In this document: piece by piece, positions 35,400 to 45,100 of the stretch
How the letters are laid out: each line of letters starts with the position of its first letter
How positions within the stretch are numbered: the first letter of the stretch is position 1
NCBI GenBank assembly: GCA_049650345.1
Contig: JBARZY010000124.1
Coordinates: forward strand, 9,461 to 73,460
Direction: 5' to 3'
Length of the DNA: 64,000 nucleotides
DNA from: Glaciecola sp049650345
Lineage (GTDB): Bacteria; Pseudomonadota; Gammaproteobacteria; Enterobacterales; Alteromonadaceae
Made by a program: the position numbers and the translations under genes
Notes under the pieces: model-generated
What the model saw: only the letters and a program-made list of their open reading frames with translations
What the model was told of the DNA's origin: nothing
The model's database searches: none

Positions 35400-36998
35400 C
35401 TAAGCAGCAGTTTCGCTTTCTAACACTTGCTCTTCTTCAACTGGGTTCATTAGTAAGTAGTCAAATGCAGCAAGCGACGCCTTTGAACCTTCTCCCATTG
35501 CAACTACAATTTGCTTATACGGCACCGTAGTAACGTCACCACAAGCAAATATACCTTCTTCACTTGTTGCGCCTTTTTCGTTAATCACAATTTCACCGTA
35601 CTTAGTTAAATCAACTACGCCGTCAACCACTTTAGAGTTAGGCACTAAGCCAATTTGCACAAAAATACCTTGAAGAGCTTGCTGATGCACTTCGTTAGTA
35701 GCACGGTCGGTATATTCGATAGCCGTTACTTTACCGTTTTCTGCAATCACCTGTTTTGTGGCTGCATTTTTTACCACGGTAACGTTGTCGCGCTTATATA
35801 GCTGTTCAACTAGCACTTGGTCTGCTTTTAACTCAGGTAAAAATTCATATACCGTTACTGATTTTACAATGCCGGCCAAATCTAATGCGGCTTCCACACC
35901 TGAGTTACCACCACCAATAACAGCTACATCTTTACCTTTATAGAAAGGGCCATCACAGTGCGGACAGTAAGCCACGCCATTACCAATATTTTCTTTCTCG
36001 CCCGGCACACCCAGTTCTCTCCAGTTTGCTCCAGTGGCAATAATGATTGAACGTGTACGTACCACTTCTCCATTACTTAATGTAAGCGTTTTAATTGCGC
36101 CTTTCTCAATTTTATCAACGCGAATATGTTCTTTCTTAGTAATGTCATGCTGGTCTAAATGTTCTACTAATGAGCCAGTAAGCTCTGGTCCGGTAGTGTA
36201 TTTAACCGATATTAAGTTTTCAATGCCCATGGTGTCTTTTACCTGCCCACCGAAACGGTCAGCGACAATTGTTACTGCTAAGCCTTTACGGGCAGAATAA
36301 ATAGCCGCTGCAATACCCGCTGGACCGCCACCAATTACCGCAACATCTTGAAGCGGTAAGGCTTCTGCATTGCTATCTTGGGCAAGAATTTCAGGCTGTG
36401 CTGCACTTAACTTTTCAATTATACCGGCAATTTCTACTTTACCGCTGGCAAACACTTCGCCATTCATATAAACCGTTGGAACACCTTGAATGTTGTTTTC
36501 TTCAATTAAATCAGGGTATACGCCACCGTCAATCATTTCAGCTTCAATATTGGGATTTAGCAAGGCAAACTGATTCATTGCCTGAACAACATCAGGGCAT
36601 GCGTGACAGGCTAGGCTCACGTACACTTGAAACTTCAGTTTGTCTTTTACTTTTTTAACCATATTCTGAATACTTTCATCAAGCTTCAGTTCACTGCCAC
36701 CCGACTGCAATACTGCTAGTATAAGAGAGTTAAACTCATGTCCGCCTGGCACACCCGAAAACACAATACCGGTATCGTTACCATTGGCTTGCACTAAAAA
36801 GCTCACAGGGCTGCGTAATACGTCGCTTCGATCGGCTTCTTGAACGGTTATTTTTGACGACGTTGTCGCCAGTTGCGTTAACATATCTACAAGCTCAGCA
36901 CGCTTCTCATGCTCGCCTTGTTGCACAACGAAGGTAATGTCGTTTTTTAGGTCTTTCATGTAGCCTTTAAGGGCATTTAATATGTCTTGTGTTAGCAT
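35400..36998 (-). CDS. ahpF: Alkyl hydroperoxide reductase subunit F
   Basis: NADH:peroxiredoxin oxidoreductase that recharges AhpC. The 532-residue flavoprotein has an N-terminal pair of thioredoxin-like domains with the redox centre ACHACPD near residue 130. The FAD-binding motif (VAVIGGGPAGIAAAIYSARKG) starts near 217, the CPHCDGP redox motif lies near 345, and the NAD-binding motif (VAVIGGGNSGVEAALDLAG) follows. It is the usual AhpF length (521-532). It lies 283 bases downstream of ahpC on the same strand; the gap contains two large hairpins, so a separate ahpF promoter is plausible. Confidence 0.96.
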   Translation of the reverse strand: MLTQDILNALKGYMKDLKNDITFVVQQGEHEKRAELVDMLTQLATTSSKITVQEADRSDVLRSPVSFLVQANGNDTGIVFSGVPGGHEFNSLILAVLQSGGSELKLDESIQNMVKKVKDKLKFQVYVSLACHACPDVVQAMNQFALLNPNIEAEMIDGGVYPDLIEENNIQGVPTVYMNGEVFASGKVEIAGIIEKLSAAQPEILAQDSNAEALPLQDVAVIGGGPAGIAAAIYSARKGLAVTIVADRFGGQVKDTMGIENLISVKYTTGPELTGSLVEHLDQHDITKKEHIRVDKIEKGAIKTLTLSNGEVVRTRSIIIATGANWRELGVPGEKENIGNGVAYCPHCDGPFYKGKDVAVIGGGNSGVEAALDLAGIVKSVTVYEFLPELKADQVLVEQLYKRDNVTVVKNAATKQVIAENGKVTAIEYTDRATNEVHQQALQGIFVQIGLVPNSKVVDGVVDLTKYGEIVINEKGATSEEGIFACGDVTTVPYKQIVVAMGEGSKASLAAFDYLLMNPVEEEQVLESETAA

Positions 36999-37151
36999 AA
37001 TGCTTACTCCTAGTTACGTGCGCTGCTTTGTATGTTGATGCAAGTTTGTTTGTACCATCGTTGAAAAATAGGTAGCAACAAGGGTTTAGCATACTAATAG
37101 TCAACGCTAAATCAAATTGTATAAAGTCGGTTTCTTTCTTGCTGCTTAGGG

Positions 37152-37202
37152 GGAAGTAAAGGGATAGTGTCTATTTATGGCAAACACTAGGCCTTTACTT
37201 CC
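37152..37202. repeat. Large imperfect hairpin between ahpC and ahpF
   Basis: GGAAGTAAAGG-ga-TAGTGT (37152-37169) pairs with ACACTA-gg-CCTTTACTTCC across a short loop, giving 17 paired bases with one internal bulge. There is no T-run. It could modulate ahpC/ahpF mRNA levels, or be a small palindromic repeat. Confidence 0.5.
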
Positions 37203-37225
37203 AGCTTACTAAGCTTTGGAAAGTC

Positions 37226-37252
37226 GCTCGCAGTCGTTTTTGACTACGAGCG
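37226..37252. repeat. Second hairpin between ahpC and ahpF
   Basis: CGCTCGCAGTC-GTTTT-TGACTACGAGCG forms an 11-bp stem with one mismatch, 30 bases after the ahpC stop. No clear T-run follows on the minus strand. It may be the 3' end stabiliser or terminator of ahpC. Confidence 0.5.
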
Positions 37253-37281
37253 ATAAATATAAATATCATTTATGCAAAGAC

Positions 37282-37845
37282 TTAGATTTTACCTACTAAG
37301 TCTAGGCTTGGTGTTAAGGTTTCTTGACCCTGTTCCCAAGCTGCTGGGCATACTTCACCGTCGTTGTTTGCTACATACTGAGCAGCTTTAACTTTACGAA
37401 GCATATCTTTTGCACTACGACCAATACCTAGGTCATGGATTTCAGCTACTTTAACAATACCTTCTGGGTTAGCTAAGAAGGTACCACGTAAAGCACGGCC
37501 TTCTTCTTCAATTAGTACGTCAAAACCACGTGACAATGCAAATACGTTGTCTGAAAGCAGTGGGTAAGTTACTTTACCGATTGCATCAGAAGTGTCATGC
37601 CATGCTTTGTGTACAAAGTGAGAATCAGTAGAAACACCATATACTTCTACGCCAAGGTCGTTTAGCTCACCGTGGATTTTTGCCATATCTTCAAGCTCTG
37701 TAGGACATACAAATGTGAAGTCTGCAGGGTAAAACAAGAAGATTGACCATTTGCCTTTCACGTCTTCGCTGGTAATTGTTTTGAACTCACCATTGTGGAA
37801 AGCTTCTACAGAAAAATCTGGGATCATTTGATTGATAATTGACAT
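37282..37845 (-). CDS. ahpC: Alkyl hydroperoxide reductase subunit C (peroxiredoxin)
   Basis: A 187-residue typical 2-Cys peroxiredoxin that reduces hydrogen peroxide and organic hydroperoxides. The peroxidatic Cys near 47 lies in YPADFTFVCPTELEDM; the resolving Cys near 166 lies in GEVCPAAWEQG; the C-terminal YF-type extension region is present. The start at 37845 has AGGAAAC just upstream and gives the family N-terminus MSIINQMIPDF. The frame is open to 37863. ahpF follows. Confidence 0.97.
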   Translation of the reverse strand: MSIINQMIPDFSVEAFHNGEFKTITSEDVKGKWSIFLFYPADFTFVCPTELEDMAKIHGELNDLGVEVYGVSTDSHFVHKAWHDTSDAIGKVTYPLLSDNVFALSRGFDVLIEEEGRALRGTFLANPEGIVKVAEIHDLGIGRSAKDMLRKVKAAQYVANNDGEVCPAAWEQGQETLTPSLDLVGKI

Positions 37846-37982
37846 AAGTTGTTTCCTATTCATTAAAAAGTTAGTCAGGGTTAAAATTCGTTACAACGTG
37901 CTAAAGGCCTAAAGTCATTAACGTGTGTTGTTACGTTGGATGTAAAGATATAGATGTTTTTACTTTATTTAAAACTAAAACT

Positions 37983-38016
37983 TTCGATTCGGTTAATTAA
38001 TAAAACCGATTGAAAC
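37983..38016 (-). promoter_or_regulatory. Candidate OxyR-like site upstream of ahpC
   Basis: On the minus strand ATCG-N7-TAAT-N7-ATCG-N7-TAGT has the 11-base periodicity of OxyR tetranucleotides (ATAG-N7-CTAT-N7-ATAG-N7-CTAT), although the match to each element is partial. It includes the palindrome TCGGTT / AACCGA (37989-38009). AT-rich promoter-like sequence (CTATATCTT) follows. Position upstream of ahpC supports it; the sequence match alone would not. Confidence 0.35.
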
Positions 38017-38039
38017 AAAGTGGGGACAAAAAAACCATA

Positions 38040-38161
38040 AATAAAGGGGTCAGAGTACATTAATTTTGAACGCAGTATCAGACTGATGCTTAAGTCGCAA
38101 CGAAGCAAACAGTGAATAGATGAAAATTTATTCTACGACCAAGGCAAGTCGAGATTGCCTA
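38040..38161. repeat. Possible dispersed-repeat remnant between ahpC and the lipoprotein gene
   Basis: This stretch starts with AAGGGGTCAGAGTACATTAA, a phrase I associate with short repeats and IS200/RAYT-related elements dispersed in gammaproteobacteria. It ends with a small hairpin AGGCAA-N7-TTGCCT (38142-38160). No transposase reading frame is present. The assignment is from memory of the motif. Confidence 0.35.
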
Positions 38162-38569
38162 CTAAAGGGAGGGTGCTTTTTCCTTGCTTTTACATTGGTT
38201 TTTCTTTGCTAAACCTAAGTCTATGTGTGCCACAATATAACCGTACTCTTTATTGGTAAGCCCCCCGTTTTTGAAACTGCGTTCGGCTAACTCATGCGTC
38301 CAAGTTTCACCACAAGGGGGCGGTGTTATTGCAGTGTCTATACTTAGCAATTCAGGTTGATCAATACTAAAGCCTCGCTTCACTGCGCTTTTTGCACAAA
38401 GGCTTAGCGCATATTCAACCGCGTATTTATCAACGCTTGGCAGCCCAACAAATTCAACATCACAAGCTAGCTTGCGATTTCCTTCAGCATCAACATAATG
38501 TAACTGTCCTGTGGTGCAAGAAGAAACGCTCAACACAAGCAGCGCAAGAAAAACTGTTTTATGGCGCAT
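38162..38569 (-). CDS. Small lipoprotein of unknown function
   Basis: I do not recognise the family. The 135-residue protein has a lipoprotein signal with lipobox SVSSC (Cys18). The mature part contains further cysteines, in KLACDVEF, LSLCAKS, PPPCGETW and near the end in KNQCKSK, which could form periplasmic disulfides. The start has AGGA 6 bases upstream. It stands alone between ahpC and a chemoreceptor, all on the minus strand but with gaps. Confidence 0.6.
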   Translation of the reverse strand: MRHKTVFLALLVLSVSSCTTGQLHYVDAEGNRKLACDVEFVGLPSVDKYAVEYALSLCAKSAVKRGFSIDQPELLSIDTAITPPPCGETWTHELAERSFKNGGLTNKEYGYIVAHIDLGLAKKNQCKSKEKAPSL

Positions 38570-38663
38570 AACTATCCTTGTAACAGTAAGTATTTGATAA
38601 AAGACAAATAATCAGCTTACATAATGCTACTAACGAAAAACGCAATTCTCTAGTAGCGCTTAC

Positions 38664-39743
38664 CTATTCAGACAATTCATCCAAATAAGACATCACCCGC
38701 TCACTGGCATTTTCCATTTCCAGCACATATTTTAGCACATTTGACTCATTGCCTTGCTGCATCTCATTCAGTGCTTTTAAGCCACTTTCATGCACCGCTA
38801 CATGCGGTCTATCAAGTTCTTTAAACGCTTTTCTACTAGCAAATGTGTTTGCGCCATCACCTTGATACCATTGGCCTAACCTACACGCTTTATGATCAGT
38901 AAATTCGCTAGGAACCTTAGTGCTAAGCCCAAGTAACACTGAATAAACGTCAGTTTTCCATACTACGTGATCTAGCTTTACGGTTTGAATAAATGAACGA
39001 TGTGATGAGTCAGTGATTGCATGTTTCATAGACATACAACAGTCAATTATTGACGAATAATAATCATTTAGTTGATTGACCCCGTCGGTGAGATGCGTGT
39101 TGTTTTCTCGAATGTTTTCTACCGAGCCCACCGCATCTTTAGTAGAACCAATAATGTCGCCTACTAGCTCTGCCACTTCGCTGGCTGATTTGTTGGTTTC
39201 AGTTGCCAACGTGCGAACTTCATCAGCCACTACGCTGAACCCACGACCAGCATCGCCAGCGCGGGCTGCTTCAATAGCAGCATTTAATGCCAACAAGTTG
39301 GTTTGGTCAGAAATACTGGTAATAGTAGTAACAAACTTATTTATGCTATCGGCTTTATCAGACAAACCAGTGATATTTGAGGTCATTGCTTCCATCTTCG
39401 AGCCCATATGATTCATTGATGTCACAATTTCGGTAATTGACTTTGAAGACACATCAAATAGCTCGTCAATTTTACTGATCGATTCCGCTTCTTCATCCAC
39501 TTTATGAAACGCCGCAAGCACAGTCTCACGAATACCCTCAACTTGCTTCAGCGAGTCGAGGATATTACTGGCTAATGTTTTTTCATAACTTTCACCAACC
39601 TGCTGCGCAGAATAAAGCTCGTCTTGTAACGCTTGATTTTGTGCAACTAGTTCTGCATTGTCTTGCTCTAACTGCTTTATTTCGCGCTCTAACGATTGTT
39701 TTTTATCATCCAGTAATCGATATTTAGAAGCTTGTACAAACAT
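38664..39743 (-). CDS. Soluble methyl-accepting chemotaxis protein with CZB zinc-binding domain
   Basis: A 359-residue cytoplasmic chemoreceptor without any transmembrane helix. Residues 5-60 are coiled coil. The signalling domain (about 75-215) has the highly conserved hairpin tip in LLALNAAIEAARAGDAGRGF and VVADEVRTLATETNKSA. The C-terminal CZB domain (about 245-355) shows DHVVWKTDVYSVL, HKACRLGQWYQGDG and HVAVHES, the His/Cys pattern that binds zinc. CZB receptors sense zinc or oxidants such as hypochlorous acid in other bacteria; the signal here is unknown. No other chemotaxis gene is adjacent. Confidence 0.88.
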   Translation of the reverse strand: MFVQASKYRLLDDKKQSLEREIKQLEQDNAELVAQNQALQDELYSAQQVGESYEKTLASNILDSLKQVEGIRETVLAAFHKVDEEAESISKIDELFDVSSKSITEIVTSMNHMGSKMEAMTSNITGLSDKADSINKFVTTITSISDQTNLLALNAAIEAARAGDAGRGFSVVADEVRTLATETNKSASEVAELVGDIIGSTKDAVGSVENIRENNTHLTDGVNQLNDYYSSIIDCCMSMKHAITDSSHRSFIQTVKLDHVVWKTDVYSVLLGLSTKVPSEFTDHKACRLGQWYQGDGANTFASRKAFKELDRPHVAVHESGLKALNEMQQGNESNVLKYVLEMENASERVMSYLDELSE

Positions 39744-39860
39744 GCTGTTATTACCCTTGTATGTTGCGCGGCCAGCAACTAACCAGCCTATTCGCAGATA
39801 TTATTCACTTTCCAGTTATCGACATTTCATCGAAAAGCGTGAGAAATATTCGCCAGTAAA

Positions 39861-41360
39861 TTACCAATAAATATCCTGCTCTATAGCAGCTTTACGTGTT
39901 TGTTCCATTACTTTGATTACACTGTGTGTTTTATCTTCAATCCAGTTCGAAAAATCAGCTTTATCTTCTAAATTTAGGTCATCAAAGGCAGTGTGTAGCA
40001 AGCTAAGTGCTTTGAGCTCCTCAATACCCGTTGATAAGTCAAGCCATGGCGCTCTAAACTGGCCTCGGCTTTCAGCGAACAAATCTGCCAACATAAAACC
40101 ATTTAATAAGGATTGATTAAGCAAGGCTTCAACGGCTAAATATTGTTTGTCGTCCATATCGCCTTGATTAGGTAGCGACTGTACAACTGTTTGCCAACTT
40201 TGTGACAACCAACCATTAGCATGCTTTTTGACACTAACGGTGGTGCCCTCTTGTTGCTCTCGCCAAGGCTTGCAAAGCAATAATTTTGATGTGGCTAATT
40301 GGACTTTTGCACTTTGTACTGACATATTTAGATCGTGAGGTTTGTGTGCATTCAATAAGCCTTCTCTGCGCCCCATTAAGTAATTCATTACATTCTGATT
40401 TTTTGGAATACGCCGACTAAACGGCCCTTTACGCGATCGTAACTGATGAATACTCTCTAGTTGTTCCTGCCATGCCCAAACTCTATTCAATACTAATAAT
40501 TGCTTATGTAGACTCAATAGCTCTGCACACTGCAATACTGGTAAATATAAGGCCACCGCCTGCAATAACACTGATATGCTACGGCGAATTTCGGTGAGTG
40601 ACTTTAACTTATTTGTTTGTGCATACACTTGTTGATGATGCTGCCAATGATGCAAACCAAGCTCTATGGTCTTGCAAAATGCATCTTCAGTAGATTCATT
40701 GTCATTTAAGCGAACAAATTGTGGTAATTTCTTAGTTTCAGGCACACTACCTTGCATCAACATATAACCGCGAGCCGCTTTCGTTACATCACTCAATCTG
40801 CAAGGTACATAAGAAACGAGTTGCTCAGCAATACTGAATAAATGAATCGCTTCGCCCTCTACTAATTCCAATTCTATTTCGCAAATTGGCAAACTGTCTT
40901 GGTCACGTTTTACCTCGCCCACATCAAATACGACTTCTATTTTGAAGTCGGCGTGAGTAAGCTCAAATGTGGTGCGATCAAAGTGCGTAGAAAATAATGG
41001 GGTGAGTTGATCATTCACCGCTTTCACATCGAAAGGCTCCCCCCAAATATCGACAGAAAACAACGATAAATCTGGCTGTGCACTATCAAGCTTTATGTTG
41101 TATTCAGGGCGCTGATGCAGACCACCATTGACTTGACCACGCGTTTTAATGGTTTGCTCGTATTGATGATTTTTGGCTCGCACCCTAAAACCCATATGAC
41201 GTTTACCAAAAAATTGCGATGGTGTATCGTAATACTCGTTGTATAAATGGGCTTGCGATTGCAAAATCGATAGCTCTTTGCTAGCCAATAGCGGCAATAG
41301 TTTTTCTTCAAATATTGACAATGCATTGCGCTGACAAACTAGCTTTAATTCAATTTCCAT
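39861..41360 (-). CDS. CYTH-CHAD inorganic triphosphatase, YgiF-like
   Basis: A 499-residue cytoplasmic protein. The CYTH tunnel domain (about 1-200) begins with the ExExK signature (MEIELKL) and has further charged strands (GFRVRAKNHQYEQTIKTR, EIELELVEGE). A helical C-terminal region (about 220-495) corresponds to the CHAD domain of E. coli YgiF, with basic patches. YgiF hydrolyses inorganic triphosphate. It is divergent from a YgiM-like SH3 gene; ygiF and ygiM also neighbour each other in E. coli, supporting both assignments. Confidence 0.88.
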   Translation of the reverse strand: MEIELKLVCQRNALSIFEEKLLPLLASKELSILQSQAHLYNEYYDTPSQFFGKRHMGFRVRAKNHQYEQTIKTRGQVNGGLHQRPEYNIKLDSAQPDLSLFSVDIWGEPFDVKAVNDQLTPLFSTHFDRTTFELTHADFKIEVVFDVGEVKRDQDSLPICEIELELVEGEAIHLFSIAEQLVSYVPCRLSDVTKAARGYMLMQGSVPETKKLPQFVRLNDNESTEDAFCKTIELGLHHWQHHQQVYAQTNKLKSLTEIRRSISVLLQAVALYLPVLQCAELLSLHKQLLVLNRVWAWQEQLESIHQLRSRKGPFSRRIPKNQNVMNYLMGRREGLLNAHKPHDLNMSVQSAKVQLATSKLLLCKPWREQQEGTTVSVKKHANGWLSQSWQTVVQSLPNQGDMDDKQYLAVEALLNQSLLNGFMLADLFAESRGQFRAPWLDLSTGIEELKALSLLHTAFDDLNLEDKADFSNWIEDKTHSVIKVMEQTRKAAIEQDIYW

Positions 41361-41503
41361 AAAATACTGTGCTATAAATTGCGGTTTACCAAGCGGTAAA
41401 CTCGACGTTAGGCCTTATATATAATGATAACACATAACATCATCTTGTTATTTAACTAACATACGCTTACCATTTACCTACGTAACTCATTCAGCGAGTA
41501 CCC

Positions 41504-42130
41504 ATGCGAAATACCAGCTTTTTTTCTATTCTTCTTTTCACTTCTTTTTTATTAAGTACTTTCTCGGGTGCGAGTCTCGCTCAAGCCGCCAACGAAACAT
41601 CCAGCCAGCAAACTGAATATCGCTATATTTCTGATGATCTCTTTACTTACTTGCGCGCTGGGCCAAGTGCTGACTTTAGGCTAATCGGCTCGGTCACCGC
41701 AGGTACTAAAATTCAGTTATTACAAGTCGATCGCGATGCAGGTTATGCTGAAATTATTGACGATCGTCAGCGCACGGGCTGGGTGGAAATTCGCTTCGTT
41801 AGCCGCACACCCTCGATACAAGAACAGCTAGAAGAGGCGCAAGTGCAACTCAATAACAAAGATATTGCCATTAGCGATCTCATGTTAGAAATAGATGCAA
41901 TCTCAGAATCTTTAAACGAATCTGAACAACAAAAAAATGCCCTAAACCGCAATATTACTAAGCAGCTTGAAACCATTAGTGAATTAAATGAAATGATTGA
42001 ACAGCGCGAGCGAGCGAACAATATGCAATGGTTTTCACGCGGGGCAATATTGGGTGTGATTAGCTTAATTATTGGCTATGTAATGGGCGTAGTTGCCCGT
42101 AAACGTAATCGCAGCGATCGCTTGATGTAA
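41504..42130 (+). CDS. SH3-domain membrane protein, YgiM/TIGR04211 type
   Basis: A 208-residue protein with a signal sequence (LLSTFSGASLAQA) and a bacterial SH3 domain at about 38-105 (YRYISDDLFTYLRAGPSADF, then GWVEIRFVSRTPS). A coiled coil follows at about 108-170, and one C-terminal transmembrane helix (GAILGVISLIIGYVMGVVA) ends in a basic tail. That layout is typical of YgiM. Role in the cell envelope is not established. It is divergent from the YgiF homologue, as often seen. Confidence 0.85.
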   Translation: MRNTSFFSILLFTSFLLSTFSGASLAQAANETSSQQTEYRYISDDLFTYLRAGPSADFRLIGSVTAGTKIQLLQVDRDAGYAEIIDDRQRTGWVEIRFVSRTPSIQEQLEEAQVQLNNKDIAISDLMLEIDAISESLNESEQQKNALNRNITKQLETISELNEMIEQRERANNMQWFSRGAILGVISLIIGYVMGVVARKRNRSDRLM

Positions 42131-42161
42131 TGCAACAAGCGATCACTTTGGTGCTCAGTAC

Positions 42162-45100
42162 CTAATCGTCGTCCTCTTCCAGTGTCATCAATGACGTGTT
42201 ACCACCAGACGCGGTGGTATCAATGCTGATGGTTTTTTCGGTCAGCAAACGTTGAATCATATTGTCGTTATATTCGGCAGTAATAACCGGTAATATAGCG
42301 CCTTGTCTAGCCGCCATTTTTTGTACTATGCTGGCAGTTCTCGAAGTATTACTGTCAACCACCATTCCAGCAATATCTTTGTGCTCAAGTAGGGCCTCTA
42401 AGTGCTTAAGACGCGCCACTTGAAACACGCCTTTGGGCGCACCGGTACTTTCAAATTTTTCTCTAAAGGCTTGTGCCTCATCAAAGAACAAATCAGACAC
42501 TACCGATACCACTGTATTACCCGTTGCCAGCGCGCTTACCATAGATAAGGTCCAGTATTCAAAGGTCACTTCTTTGTCGGCAAAGGTCACTAAAGTACCA
42601 CGGGGCTCTAAGTGTAAAGTATTAGACTCACCGGTAGGGCCAGGCAGCACCTGTGGCTTTTTAAGGCGTTTTTCAATAGCAAGTAGTTGCGAACGAGCGC
42701 TAGCCAAGGTGCTGTTCAAGTCATCAGCAAGCTCGTCAACAATATCTACTGTGGCAATTTTAGCGAGTAATTGACGTACACAAGACAAGCGAGACGTTAA
42801 GCTAGTGAGTCGCCACTCACCAACTACACTAGAAGCGCTTTGCATCAGTTGGCTCACATGAGCATACGACGCGTCATCACTTATCAATGCTTCGTCTTCA
42901 GCGAACTCATCGTTGACTTGGGTCATGTCGGGCGTCACTTTTTCTACCATTAAACGCGGCAAGTAATTCGGTCCACCGGCCTTTGGCCCTGTCCCAGACA
43001 AACCTCGTCCGCCAAATGGCTGCACGCCAACAATTGCACCAATCATGTTTCTGTTGATATACACATTGCCTGCTTGTGACAATTTAGCCAGCTCAAACGC
43101 ACGTTCTTCAATACGCGTGTGAATGCCCATGGTTAATCCGTAACCGGTTTTATTGATACTATTGATAACGTTATCAATGTCTTTGCCCTTGAAACGAATA
43201 ACATGAACGCAAGGACCAAACACTTCTTTTTCAAGCACATCTAAACTGTCGATTTCATATAAGCGAGGCGCAAAGAAGGTACCATTAGTCTCTTCTGCTA
43301 CTTCACACTTATACAATAATTTACCATGGCTTTGCATGAACTTATCGTGTTCAGTTAATACTCCCAAGGCCTTAGTGTCTATTACCGGGCCAATATCAGT
43401 ACTGAGCCATTGCGGGTTGCCTATCCGCAAGCTTTGCATTGCCCCCACCAACATATCAATAATAGTGTCGGCAACCACATCTTGTACAAACAATACCCGC
43501 AATGCCGAACACCTTTGTCCTGCGCTTTGAAAGCCCGATTGCACCACATCGTCAACCACTTGTTCTGGCAACGCAGTAGAGTCGACAATCATGCAGTTTT
43601 GACCGCCAGTCTCAGCAATCAACGGCACTTGGCTACCATTACGCTTGGCAAGTTCTTGCGAGATTAAAGTACCGGTTTGAGTAGAACCGGTGAACATTAC
43701 CCCTTGAATACGCTCATCGGGTAACAATGTGTCCCCCACATCAGGGCCTTTTGCTAACACCAATTCAACTGCGTCTTTTGGCAATCCCACGGCATGCATT
43801 AGTTCAATAGCACGAATCGCAATTAAGCTAGTTTGTTCTGCGGGCTTGGCCATTACCGTGTTACCCGTCACTAAAGCTGCCGCAACTTGGCCAATAAAAA
43901 TAGCAAGAGGGAAGTTCCAAGGGCTTATGCATAAAATAACACCACGAGGCTCTAGTCGTTTATCACTGCTTAACTTTTGCGCCTCTACCGCGTAATAACG
44001 GCAAAAATCTACGGCTTCACGCACTTCATCAATACTGTCTTGGGTAATCTTACCGGCTTCCTTAATACACAAGCCCAATAACTCATCCATATGGCGTTCT
44101 ATGATATCTGCAGTGTGCATCAATATTTGCGCACGTTGCTCAACAGGTGTTTGTGACCAAGTACTAAAGCCCTTGTCTACGTTATCAAGTTTTTTCAACA
44201 TGCTGTCTGGGGTATCAAAGGTATGATAGCCAATAATCTCTGACGAGTCGGCAGGATTTCGCACAGTATGATCGGCATTGTCGTGAGTAACTTCGTTTAG
44301 TGCCATTTGCTGCATCGCAAACCAGCGAGATATGCCCGACGACAGGTCACTCACGCGATTAATATCATACAAATCAATACCCTTTGAGTTTGCTCGGCTC
44401 TCGCCGTACAAATTTAATGGCATCACAATTTGGGTATTTACGCGTTTTGCTAAACGCTGGGTATGCTCAACCGGATCAGTAAGTAGCTCTTCAACTGCTT
44501 TGGAATCATCAACAATTGCATTAACAAAAGACGAGTTTGCGCCGTTTTCTAACAAACGCCTTACTAGGTATGCAAGCAAGTCTTCGTGACGACCCACGGG
44601 AGCATATACCCGGCATTGAATTTTGTCTTGCTTGACGATTTGGTCGTACAAAGTGTCGCCCATGCCATGTAAGCATTGAAACTCAAAGCCTTCTTTATCA
44701 TCGCCTGCCAGCTCTAATATAACAGAAGCGGTGTAGGCATTGTGAGTCGCAAACTGAGGATAAATAGTGTCGCGATACGCCAACAAGCGGTTTGCGCACG
44801 CATGATATGACACGTCGGTTGAGGCCTTGCGGGTAAATACCGGAAAGTATTCAAAACCGCCCTGTTGGCTGTGTTTAATTTCGGTATCCCAATACGCTCC
44901 CTTGACCAACCGCAGCATCATTTTCTTATTGACTCTTAGCGTAAGCTCTCGCAACCACTCAATTACAAAGATGGCGCGTTTTTGATAGGCCTGAACCGCC
45001 AAACCAAAACCATTCCAATCGCCTAAGTCGGGATCGGAAAACACTTGCTCAATAATATCTAATGAAATATCTAAACGTTCAGATTCTTCTGCATCTACCG

